Positions 1 to 6,215 of a DNA stretch of 10,811 nt are shown one piece after another. The stretch spans positions 1 through 10,811 of the forward strand of contig SDWK01000861.1 in the NCBI GenBank assembly GCA_004195335.1. The letters are read 5' to 3'. The position numbers were made by a program, and so were the translations under genes. Source of the stretch: Shewanella sp. GTDB taxonomy: Bacteria; Pseudomonadota; Gammaproteobacteria; Enterobacterales; Shewanellaceae. The notes under the pieces were generated by a model that worked only from the letters and a program-made list of their open reading frames with translations, did no database searches and was not told where the DNA came from. Position 1 is the stretch's first letter; each line of letters opens with the position of its first letter.

Positions 1-25
1 AGCGTCAGATGTGTATAAGAGACAG
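1..25. other. Tn5/Nextera library adapter remnant (left end)
   Basis: Bases 7-25 are the 19-bp Tn5 mosaic end (AGATGTGTATAAGAGACAG), and bases 1-6 continue into the Nextera read-1 overhang. This is library-construction sequence, not genome. Genomic sequence begins at about base 26, inside feoB, whose reading frame runs on into the adapter. Confidence 0.97.
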
Positions 26-2313
26 GTAATGATCTTTATACCTGGAATAATCGTCTGACTACGCTTTGCTTTCTGCTTTAGCCAGATATAGAAAACAACT
101 AAGGCGGTCACAAAGAAGCCTATCCAGAGACTCGACTGTAGCGGATGTGCGCTAAAAGTCGCGGTCTGGTAGAAGACAGTTGCCGTTCCGTAGGCTAAGG
201 CAAACGTCCAGGTTCCGGCAAATGCAGCCCAACGTCCGCCAAACTCGCCAACCAAGGCTCCCATAGCGGCAACACAAGGGGTGTACAATAGAATAAACAA
301 CAAGTATGCAAAGGCTGCTGTCACACCAGAGAAACCAGCCTGAAGCGCGGAGAATGTAGACGTATCGACTTCAAGCTCTTCAGAAGCCACTTCTATCGAT
401 GATACATCACCCACTGAAATTGACAGTGGGTCATCGAGAGCGATACCAAACAGGTTCTCAGGAATCGTAACCAGCGCATCACTGAAGGTATCATACAAAG
501 GAGCCAGCTCTTCTTCACCCGTACTTGGCGTGCTGTATAGGCTATTTAATGTACCGACAACGGCTTCTTTAGCGAAGATACCGGTAATGATACCGACAGT
601 AGCAGGCCAGTTATCTTGCTCAACCCCCATTGGGGCAAACAGAGGCGTCACCTTTTGACTCGCGACACTCAATACTGACTCAGAGCTATCTTCGTGACCA
701 AATGAGCCGTCGATACCAATAGCATTGACGAAGTTCAATAGGGTTACAACAATAACAATGGTTTTACCCGCGCCCATTATAAAGCTCTTGGTACGCTTGC
801 CAGTTCGGTTCATCACTGTCTTGAACTTGGGCTTCTCGTAGCTAGGCAGCTCCATAACAACGGCACTGCTACTTCCTGGTAATAGGGTCGAGCGAAGTAA
901 TAAGCCTGTTCCCACAGCGGCTAACACACCGATGATGTAAAGCAAGAATACCAAGTTCTGACCCGACTCAGGGAAGAATGCAGCAGCAAAGAGTGCGTAA
1001 ACAGGTAGGCGAGCACCACATGACATGAAGGGGGCCATCATACCGGTCACGATACGTTCACGCTCACTGCCCAGGGTTCTGGTTGCCATAATGGCAGGAA
1101 CCGAGCAACCGAAACCTACAATCATAGGAACGAAGGCTTTACCGGGAAGGCCTATTCTGCGCATCAAGCCATCAACGACAAATGCCGCACGAGCCATGTA
1201 ACCTGAACCTTCCAGAACCGAAAGCACGAGGAACAGTGCCGCAATAACAGGAATAAATGTAGCAACAGTTTGAATACCTTGTCCGACACCACCAGCGATG
1301 ATAGTCACTAACCAGGCCGGAGAGCCCATTCCGGACATCAGTGCACCCAGATGGTCGACAAAAATGGCACCAGCCGTCATATCGAAAAAGTCGATGAATG
1401 AACTACCAACATTGATGCTGAACATAAACATCAGATACATCACAAACAAAAAGACGGGCACACCAGCTATAGGGTGAAGAACCACCTTATCCAGCTTATC
1501 GCTTAGGGTTTCAGCACCATTAGCGTTCACTGAAGAAGTATAAACATTTTGAACAAAATCGAAGCGGGTTGTCGCAACCATGATCTCGATATCTTGTCCT
1601 TGGCTGGATAACGACTCGGTGCATTGGTTAACTTCATCGAGCATCTGGCCATTTTTACACTTACCACAGCCTAAGCCGTTACCTAACATAGCAAGGGCGC
1701 GACCACGACTCAGGTTGTCATCATTACTCAATAATGAATTTACGCCAGTTTCAATGCGCGGATCATAATCAAGCACCAGAGGGGCCTCAGACACTTTGCC
1801 CTCAAGTAGATCGACCACTTGTGCTTTAACTTTCTCAATATCGCCCTCATCACGAGAACAGACACTAACAACCGGGCAACCTAATGTACGGGCCATGGTT
1901 TCAGTATCAACCTCAATACCATGCTTCTTTGCGGCATCGATTTTATTGAGCACCACGACCATAGGGATCCCAAGCTCGCGAAGTTGTACCGTTAAGTAGA
2001 GGTGTCTTTCTATGTTCGTTGCATCGACAAGGTTGATGATGCCATCAACTTGTTCCTCGGCAAGGTACTGTTGAGCAATTTGCTCATCTAACGAACAATC
2101 ACAACGGCTGCCAGCCGGAAGAAGGTCGTAGATCCCAGGAAGATCGGTAAGGTAGACATCGGCACCATTGAGCGTAAATAAACCTGTTTTCTTTTCGACG
2201 GTTACACCAGACCAGTTACCCACTTGCTGGTTAGCACCGGTCAGCGCATTAAACAGTGTGGATTTTCCCGCATTAGGGTTACCGACGGTCACACAATGAA
2301 ATTGCTTAGGCAT
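1..2313 (-). CDS. feoB: FeoB ferrous iron transporter, 3' end truncated by adapter
   Basis: Inner-membrane Fe(II) permease with an N-terminal G-protein domain. Reading from ATG 2313, I see the P-loop G11-NPNAGKS-18 (G1), DLPG at 57-60 (G3) and NKID at 123-126 (G4). A helical linker and a polytopic membrane region follow. Typical FeoB membrane motifs are present: GFGCSVP at 400-406, SCGARLPVY at 431-439 and YTPC at 677-680. About 762 genomic codons are visible; the family is usually 750-780 residues, so only a few C-terminal residues are probably missing. The frame stays open into the adapter, which would add a false tail (CLLYTSDA). The lines of sequence I translated across the gene, which are most of it, show no stop or frameshift. 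The start overlaps the feoA stop by 8 bases, so translation is probably coupled. An unusual GCGKC cluster at 215-219 lies between the G domain and the membrane domain. A feoC gene, if present, would lie outside the window. Confidence 0.95.
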   Translation of the reverse strand, partial: MPKQFHCVTVGNPNAGKSTLFNALTGANQQVGNWSGVTVEKKTGLFTLNGADVYLTDLPGIYDLLPAGSRCDCSLDEQIAQQYLAEEQVDGIINLVDATNIERHLYLTVQLRELGIPMVVVLNKIDAAKKHGIEVDTETMARTLGCPVVSVCSRDEGDIEKVKAQVVDLLEGKVSEAPLVLDYDPRIETGVNSLLSNDDNLSRGRALAMLGNGLGCGKCKNGQMLDEVNQCTESLSSQGQDIEIMVATTRFDFVQNVYTSSVNANGAETLSDKLDKVVLHPIAGVPVFLFVMYLMFMFSINVGSSFIDFFDMTAGAIFVDHLGALMSGMGSPAWLVTIIAGGVGQGIQTVATFIPVIAALFLVLSVLEGSGYMARAAFVVDGLMRRIGLPGKAFVPMIVGFGCSVPAIMATRTLGSERERIVTGMMAPFMSCGARLPVYALFAAAFFPESGQNLVFLLYIIGVLAAVGTGLLLRSTLLPGSSSAVVMELPSYEKPKFKTVMNRTGKRTKSFIMGAGKTIVIVVTLLNFVNAIGIDGSFGHEDSSESVLSVASQKVTPLFAPMGVEQDNWPATVGIITGIFAKEAVVGTLNSLYSTPSTGEEELAPLYDTFSDALVTIPENLFGIALDDPLSISVGDVSSIEVASEELEVDTSTFSALQAGFSGVTAAFAYLLFILLYTPCVAAMGALVGEFGGRWAAFAGTWTFALAYGTATVFYQTATFSAHPLQSSLWIGFFVTALVVFYIWLKQKAKRSQTIIPGIKIITCLLYTSDA

Positions 2314-2563
2314 CTGCTTTTTCCACCTCTACTACTCTTTCTACTTCAATGACGTCCGCTAAATCACGACGCATGCACAATTTGCTTCCTCTGATATCGA
2401 GTTCGAGCCCTGAGCCCATCGGTGCTTTTCGGATCATCAAGAAAGAGGTGTTTGGCGTGATCCCCATGGAAAGTAGCTTACGTTTAACAACAGAAGGCAA
2501 ACTTAATTGACCTACCTCTGAAATAGTGGCGTGTTCGCCGGGATTTAAATCGCTTAATTTCAT
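2306..2563 (-). CDS. feoA: FeoA, small SH3-like partner of FeoB
   Basis: An 85-residue cytoplasmic protein with the FeoA pattern: MKLSDLNPGE at the N terminus, a central KRKLLSMGITPN segment and a C-terminal GSKLCMRRDLADVIEV segment, as in SH3-like FeoA domains that act with FeoB in Fe(II) uptake. Length is close to the usual 75-85. I chose ATG 2563. The frame also opens at TTG 2572, but that lies only 3 bases from the GAAAGG purine run (2581-2576), whereas ATG 2563 is 12 bases away; neither spacing is ideal. The gene is first in a feoA-feoB operon and diverges from mtrD. A promoter with an overlapping Fur-like box lies about 120 bases upstream. Confidence 0.93.
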   Translation of the reverse strand: MKLSDLNPGEHATISEVGQLSLPSVVKRKLLSMGITPNTSFLMIRKAPMGSGLELDIRGSKLCMRRDLADVIEVERVVEVEKADA

Positions 2564-2665
2564 TATGCTCAATTACCTTTCGACAGGTCTCAATAATTCT
2601 TAAACTCGGATCAATTCTAACGGAGGCAAAACCAGAATAACTTTACCTAGATCAATGTTTGGTAG

Positions 2666-2686
2666 TGAAAACGAGAATAGTTTTCA
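2666..2686. promoter_or_regulatory. Candidate Fur box in feoAB promoter
   Basis: A perfect 7-bp inverted repeat, TGAAAAC-N7-GTTTTCA. The inner 19 bases (2667-2685) match the classical Fur box GATAATGATAATCATTATC at 13 of 19 positions by my count. It overlaps the predicted feoA transcription start, so Fe-Fur binding would block feoAB. Fur control of feo is well known in enterics; for this site it is inference. Confidence 0.45.
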
Positions 2687-2691
2687 ATTGT

Positions 2692-2719
2692 ATTATGTAT
2701 TATGTGACAAAAGTCTCAA
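2692..2719 (-). promoter_or_regulatory. Candidate sigma-70 promoter for feoAB
   Basis: On the minus strand there is TTGAGA (2719-2714, 5 of 6 to the -35 consensus), a 16-base spacer, then CATAAT (2697-2692, 5 of 6 to the -10 consensus). The predicted start is near 2685, giving a leader of about 120 bases before feoA. The start falls at the edge of the Fur-like box 2667-2685, which is the expected arrangement for iron repression. Assigned by eye only. Confidence 0.45.
2703..2718. promoter_or_regulatory. CRP-like site upstream of feoA
   Basis: TGTGA-N6-TCTCA matches the CRP core TGTGA-N6-TCACA at 9 of 10 positions. It covers the predicted feoA -35 element, so a regulator here would be expected to hinder rather than activate that promoter. 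It lies about 270 bases upstream of mtrD. Confidence 0.35.
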
Positions 2720-2762
2720 CTAATACACTTTTAAAAGCAATTCATTCTTATTCTCAACTGCA

Positions 2763-2781
2763 GATAAGAACAGTTATCATT
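2763..2781. promoter_or_regulatory. Second, weaker Fur-like site
   Basis: This 19-base stretch beginning GATAAG and ending TATCATT matches the Fur box at about 12 of 19 positions. It shares ATAAGAA (2764-2770) with an inverted copy TTCTTAT at 2745-2751. It lies between the two divergent operons and could affect either. Weak evidence in AT-rich DNA. Confidence 0.25.
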
Positions 2782-2815
2782 ACCCTGCGAATAATAGACA
2801 GACTGACTCGCTCTT

Positions 2816-2835
2816 AACGTGATCAACATCACGTT
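2816..2835. promoter_or_regulatory. CRP/FNR-family operator upstream of mtrD
   Basis: A perfect palindrome with 8-bp arms, AACGTGAT-CAAC-ATCACGTT. The core GTGA-N6-TCAC has exactly CRP geometry; FNR/EtrA would prefer TTGAT-N4-ATCAA. In S. oneidensis, anaerobic metal respiration needs CRP, so this is the best candidate activator site for mtrDEF. It is followed by TTTATTTTT, so as RNA it also resembles a weak terminator. No clear core promoter could be fixed; TATTAT (2915-2920) is a possible -10 without a good -35. Confidence 0.55.
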
Positions 2836-2921
2836 TTTATTTTTACCTTCTAAATCAGCAGTCTTTACCTGGGTTACCGCATGCAAATGTTACTCATTTG
2901 TAGCAAAAGTATTCTATTATT

Positions 2922-2954
2922 CTATATTAGTAATTAACTGAATTACTAATATAG
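2922..2954. repeat. Perfect 14-bp inverted repeat in mtrD leader
   Basis: CTATATTAGTAATT (2922-2935) and its exact reverse complement (2941-2954) flank a 5-base loop, AACTG. The repeat is AT-rich and ends 24 bases before the mtrD ribosome-binding site (AGGA, 2979-2982). It could be an operator for a dimeric regulator or a hairpin in the 5' leader. There is no following run of T long enough for a standard terminator. Confidence 0.85.
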
Positions 2955-2988
2955 CTATTACTAGCATTTTAAGCGCCCAGGATGTGTG

Positions 2989-3954
2989 ATGATGAACATG
3001 GAATCAGCTCGGTTCAAACAAAAGGTTGTTGTCTTCCTTTTATTTGCTTTAACAACAATCACTTTCAATACATTAGCCACACCATGGGATGATAGAGACC
3101 CTGCCGAAGTAGAAGCGATTCTCGATACTAAGTTTGTCGAAGGGAAATACTCCCCGAAAGGTGCAGACTCTTGCCTTATGTGTCACAGAAAGAGTAGCGA
3201 TGTGATGGCGCTGTTTGATGGTGTTCACGGAAATCCTGACATTAGCGGCTCTCCCATGGCCGATCTTCAATGTGAGGCTTGTCACGGACCACTGGGCAAG
3301 CACAATCGTGGCGGCAAAGAACCCATGATCACATTCGGAGCAAATTCTCCTGTCCCCGCTCAAAAGCAAAATAGTGTCTGCCTCAGTTGCCATAATGATG
3401 AGCAACGCATGGCATGGAGTGGCAATCACCATGACAATGCCGATGTTAGCTGTAGCGGTTGTCATTTAGTTCATACAGGTAAAGATCCGATCCGTGACCG
3501 CAAGACAGAAGTCGAAGTCTGCAGCTCATGTCACACCCAACAAAAAGCCGATATCCATAAACGCTCAGCCCATCCCTTGAAGTGGCAACAGATGGTCTGC
3601 AGTGATTGTCATAATCCCCATGGAAGTTTAAGTGACTCGAACCTTAAGCAGATGAGTGTTAATGAGAACTGCTATTCCTGTCACGCCGAAAAACGGGGGC
3701 CCAAACTGTGGGAGCATTCTCCGGTAAGTGATAACTGCGCGAATTGTCATAACCCACATGGCAGCGTCAATGAAAGCATGTTGATAAGTAAGCCTCCTCA
3801 ACTGTGTCAACAGTGCCATGCCTCAGATGGTCATGCTTCAAATGCCGTTTTTGCCAATTCAAATAACGCCTTTAATGCAGGGCAAAGTTGCATGAACTGC
3901 CACAGCCAGATCCATGGTTCTAACCATCCATCCGGCAAGCTGCTGCAGCGCTAA
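2989..3954 (+). CDS. mtrD: MtrD, periplasmic decaheme c-type cytochrome (MtrA/DmsE family)
   Basis: A 321-residue protein with a signal peptide (cleavage probably after Ala30, TLA|TPWDD) and ten CxxCH haem sites at C62, C95, C131, C155, C178, C204, C228, C250, C273 and C301, arranged as two pentahaem halves. The C-terminal IHGSNHPSG is typical of the family. MtrA/MtrD proteins carry electrons through the outer membrane inside an MtrB-type barrel; usual length is about 310-335. I chose ATG 2989, six bases after AGGA (2979-2982); GTG 2986 and ATG 2992 are possible. The paralog is called MtrD rather than MtrA from its position: first gene, divergent from feoA, followed by mtrE and mtrF. Tandem stops TAA-TAG end it, and mtrE starts 15 bases later. 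The name depends on synteny; the family is near certain. Confidence 0.93.
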   Translation: MMNMESARFKQKVVVFLLFALTTITFNTLATPWDDRDPAEVEAILDTKFVEGKYSPKGADSCLMCHRKSSDVMALFDGVHGNPDISGSPMADLQCEACHGPLGKHNRGGKEPMITFGANSPVPAQKQNSVCLSCHNDEQRMAWSGNHHDNADVSCSGCHLVHTGKDPIRDRKTEVEVCSSCHTQQKADIHKRSAHPLKWQQMVCSDCHNPHGSLSDSNLKQMSVNENCYSCHAEKRGPKLWEHSPVSDNCANCHNPHGSVNESMLISKPPQLCQQCHASDGHASNAVFANSNNAFNAGQSCMNCHSQIHGSNHPSGKLLQR

Positions 3955-3969
3955 TAGGGAGTGATAGAG

Positions 3970-6093
3970 ATGAATAAACGAATTTATAATCCCGCACAGC
4001 TGCCAACAAGACTGAGTTTAATCGCCATGGCGATAGGCAGCTTATGGTCACCGGTATACGCCGATGGTTATGGTTTATCTCATGCTAATCGTACAACCGT
4101 AAAACTGGATAAATGGCAGTGTAAACGCTGCAATGTATCGAGTGATACCAAGGGTACTATCGGTGCTGGAATTGCCTATAACGATGGAAGTGATATCCGT
4201 TTCGGGAATACCAGCGGCACCGATCAAGACGGCACCGTTGGCCATCTGGAAGCCAATCTTCTATTAAAAAATGAATCCGGATATCAAACCCGAATCGAAG
4301 CCGACAAGCTTGGTTATGATAATGGCAGCGCCCAAGTGTCTACCGGTGCTCCCGGACAATATGAAATTGTCTTAGGCTATCGGGGAATCGCTAACTACGA
4401 TACAAGCAGCGCATTAACACCCTATATGATTGATGGCGATAAGATGAATTTGCCAGACAATTGGACAGCTGGTGCAACAACGCGGCAGATGACAGAACTC
4501 TCAGGCAGCGCTAACCCCGTTGCACTCAAGACTCAACGCGAGCGATTTAACCTCGGTGCAGATTATACCGGTAGCTTCTATAAGGCTGAGCTGGATTACC
4601 AACATGAAGATCGTACGGGTAAGCGAACATTCAGCGGTAACTTGCTGACCAACAGTGTCATGCTGGCCCAACCCATCGACGATTCGACTGATAATCTCGG
4701 GGCGAAAATTTACTTTAATGGCGCCAATTGGCTAGCTGGTGTGGATGCCATGTTAAGCCATTACAATAATGACCATGATGCCATCAACTGGCAGTCCCCG
4801 TTCACTCCTACTTTTGGTGCGGCATATAGAGGACAGAGTGCGTCACCCGCCGATAACAGAGCCTACCGTATCGCGGCCAATGCACAGCTGGGCAGCAATG
4901 GACACCAAGTATTAATGCATACCGGCTTTAGCCGTTTCAGCCAAGACGAAACCTTCCTCCCGGCAACCATCAATGGTCCATCTCCAGCCCTGCCAGCTTC
5001 CAGTTTAGATGGGCAGATCGACGTGATAGAGATGACACTGAAATATTCTGGTCGAATTACTCGTGAACTCAGTGTACGTGCATCTTACGATTACAAGGAT
5101 AGGGACAATAAGACCCGGGTTCTGAATATGCCTCAAGTGATCACTGACAGCTATTATGCCGGTACGGCTGCCAACCCTGAATATGACCGAACCAGGCAGA
5201 AAGCCTCCTTCGCGGCTAAGTATCGATTTACCCGCAATATCTACCTGGATACGGGTTATGGGTACGATCACAATAAGTACAGCGATCTCGACCGAGAGAC
5301 ATTACAGGAATCCGGGGTTTATGGAAGGCTGAGTTACCGCCTTTCCCAAGCTTGGTCTTTTGGCTTAAAAGCGGAAGTTAAGGATAGAAGTGGTAGCGAA
5401 TACAGAGCCGTCACAACCACATCGAGCGTGAACAACCCACTGATGAGAAAATCTTATCTCGCCGATAGAGAGCATCAGGAATACCGTTTGCAGGCCAATT
5501 TCAATGGCTCAGAGGCATTATCTGCCAGCGCCAACTTACACACCAGCCAGAATGATTATACCGACACCATTATCGGACTTACCGATGTTAAAACATCTGG
5601 TTATGACATCTCGGCTCAATATCTGTTCAACCGAGACTTAAGCATAAATGCCTTTTTCAACCAAGATTGGCGTGATAGCGAACAGGCCGGTAGCAGTAAC
5701 TTCGGTGATGTAAACTGGTATGCCAATTTAGACGAACAATCCACGCTCGTTGGCGCTGGGATGCAGTATCAAAATCTAATGGACAGCAAACTATCTCTCG
5801 GTCTCGATTACAACTATTCCGATGGGCAGAGCGACACTGAGTTAACTCAGGGTCTCACATCTCCCTTTGGTGATTATTTCTCGACCAAACACAATATCAA
5901 TGCATTTGCCGACTATCAGTTCAGTGAAAATATGGCAATTCGCATCGATTGGATATTCGAGCAATATGAAGACGCCGACTGGAGTAACCAGGGTATTGCC
6001 TTAGACGCAATACCTAATGTATTGACCTTCGGCTCTCTCAGTCACGATTATAGTGCCCACTACCTTGGGTTGACGTTAAGTTATCAACTTTAA
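3970..6093 (+). CDS. mtrE: MtrE, MtrB-family outer-membrane beta-barrel
   Basis: A 707-residue protein with a signal peptide ending near VYA|DGYG, followed by alternating aromatic and polar strands throughout and a last strand HYLGLTLSYQL. MtrB proteins form a large barrel (26 strands in a solved MtrCAB complex) that sheathes the decahaem MtrA/MtrD and docks the surface cytochrome. The pair C51-K-R-C54 matches the N-terminal CxxC that marks gammaproteobacterial MtrB proteins and matters for function in S. oneidensis. Length fits the family (about 700). I chose ATG 3970, eight bases after AGGGAG (3956-3961); GTG 3961 would add three residues and would overlap the Shine-Dalgarno. The protein ends in Leu rather than the Phe common in outer-membrane proteins. 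It is co-transcribed with mtrD. Confidence 0.92.
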   Translation: MNKRIYNPAQLPTRLSLIAMAIGSLWSPVYADGYGLSHANRTTVKLDKWQCKRCNVSSDTKGTIGAGIAYNDGSDIRFGNTSGTDQDGTVGHLEANLLLKNESGYQTRIEADKLGYDNGSAQVSTGAPGQYEIVLGYRGIANYDTSSALTPYMIDGDKMNLPDNWTAGATTRQMTELSGSANPVALKTQRERFNLGADYTGSFYKAELDYQHEDRTGKRTFSGNLLTNSVMLAQPIDDSTDNLGAKIYFNGANWLAGVDAMLSHYNNDHDAINWQSPFTPTFGAAYRGQSASPADNRAYRIAANAQLGSNGHQVLMHTGFSRFSQDETFLPATINGPSPALPASSLDGQIDVIEMTLKYSGRITRELSVRASYDYKDRDNKTRVLNMPQVITDSYYAGTAANPEYDRTRQKASFAAKYRFTRNIYLDTGYGYDHNKYSDLDRETLQESGVYGRLSYRLSQAWSFGLKAEVKDRSGSEYRAVTTTSSVNNPLMRKSYLADREHQEYRLQANFNGSEALSASANLHTSQNDYTDTIIGLTDVKTSGYDISAQYLFNRDLSINAFFNQDWRDSEQAGSSNFGDVNWYANLDEQSTLVGAGMQYQNLMDSKLSLGLDYNYSDGQSDTELTQGLTSPFGDYFSTKHNINAFADYQFSENMAIRIDWIFEQYEDADWSNQGIALDAIPNVLTFGSLSHDYSAHYLGLTLSYQL

Positions 6094-6106
6094 AATACAG
6101 TTTTAG

Positions 6107-6125
6107 CCCCTTGGAAAATCAGGGG
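6107..6125 (+). repeat. Small GC-rich inverted repeat after mtrE
   Basis: CCCCT (6107-6111) and AGGGG (6121-6125) can pair around a 9-base loop, 14 bases after the mtrE stop. There is no adjoining T run (the nearest T6 is at 6141-6146), so this is not a convincing terminator. It could stabilise or process the mtrDE message. Confidence 0.3.
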
Positions 6126-6143
6126 GACTTGATAAAAGCATTT

Positions 6144-6188
6144 TTTGGAAACAGTAGATTTGGAAACATAAGATTTAGCAAGAGCAGA
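6144..6188 (+). repeat. Three degenerate 15-bp tandem repeats between mtrE and mtrF
   Basis: Units begin at 6144, 6159 and 6174. The first two share TTTGGAAACA and differ in the last five bases (GTAGA, TAAGA); the third matches the first at 11 of 15. In the mtrF frame they would read FGNSR-FGNIR-FSKSR, but they lie upstream of the likely mtrF start at 6216 and are probably untranslated. Confidence 0.75.
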
Positions 6189-6215
6189 ATTAGCACAAAT
6201 TCCAAGGAAGAGATG

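Noticed and set aside
1580..1999. Plus-strand open frames at 1580-1768 and 1796-1999
   Set aside because: They are antisense to feoB, whose frame is intact with its GTPase and membrane motifs, and they resemble no protein family.
6107..6146. Terminator between mtrE and mtrF
   Set aside because: The stem is only 5 bp and the T6 run is 15 bases beyond it, so the standard structure is absent.
6111..6215. N-terminal extension of MtrF starting at TTG 6111
   Set aside because: There is no Shine-Dalgarno before 6111, the extension would bury the lipoprotein signal, and 6213/6216 has a good ribosome site and gives the expected ~640 length.
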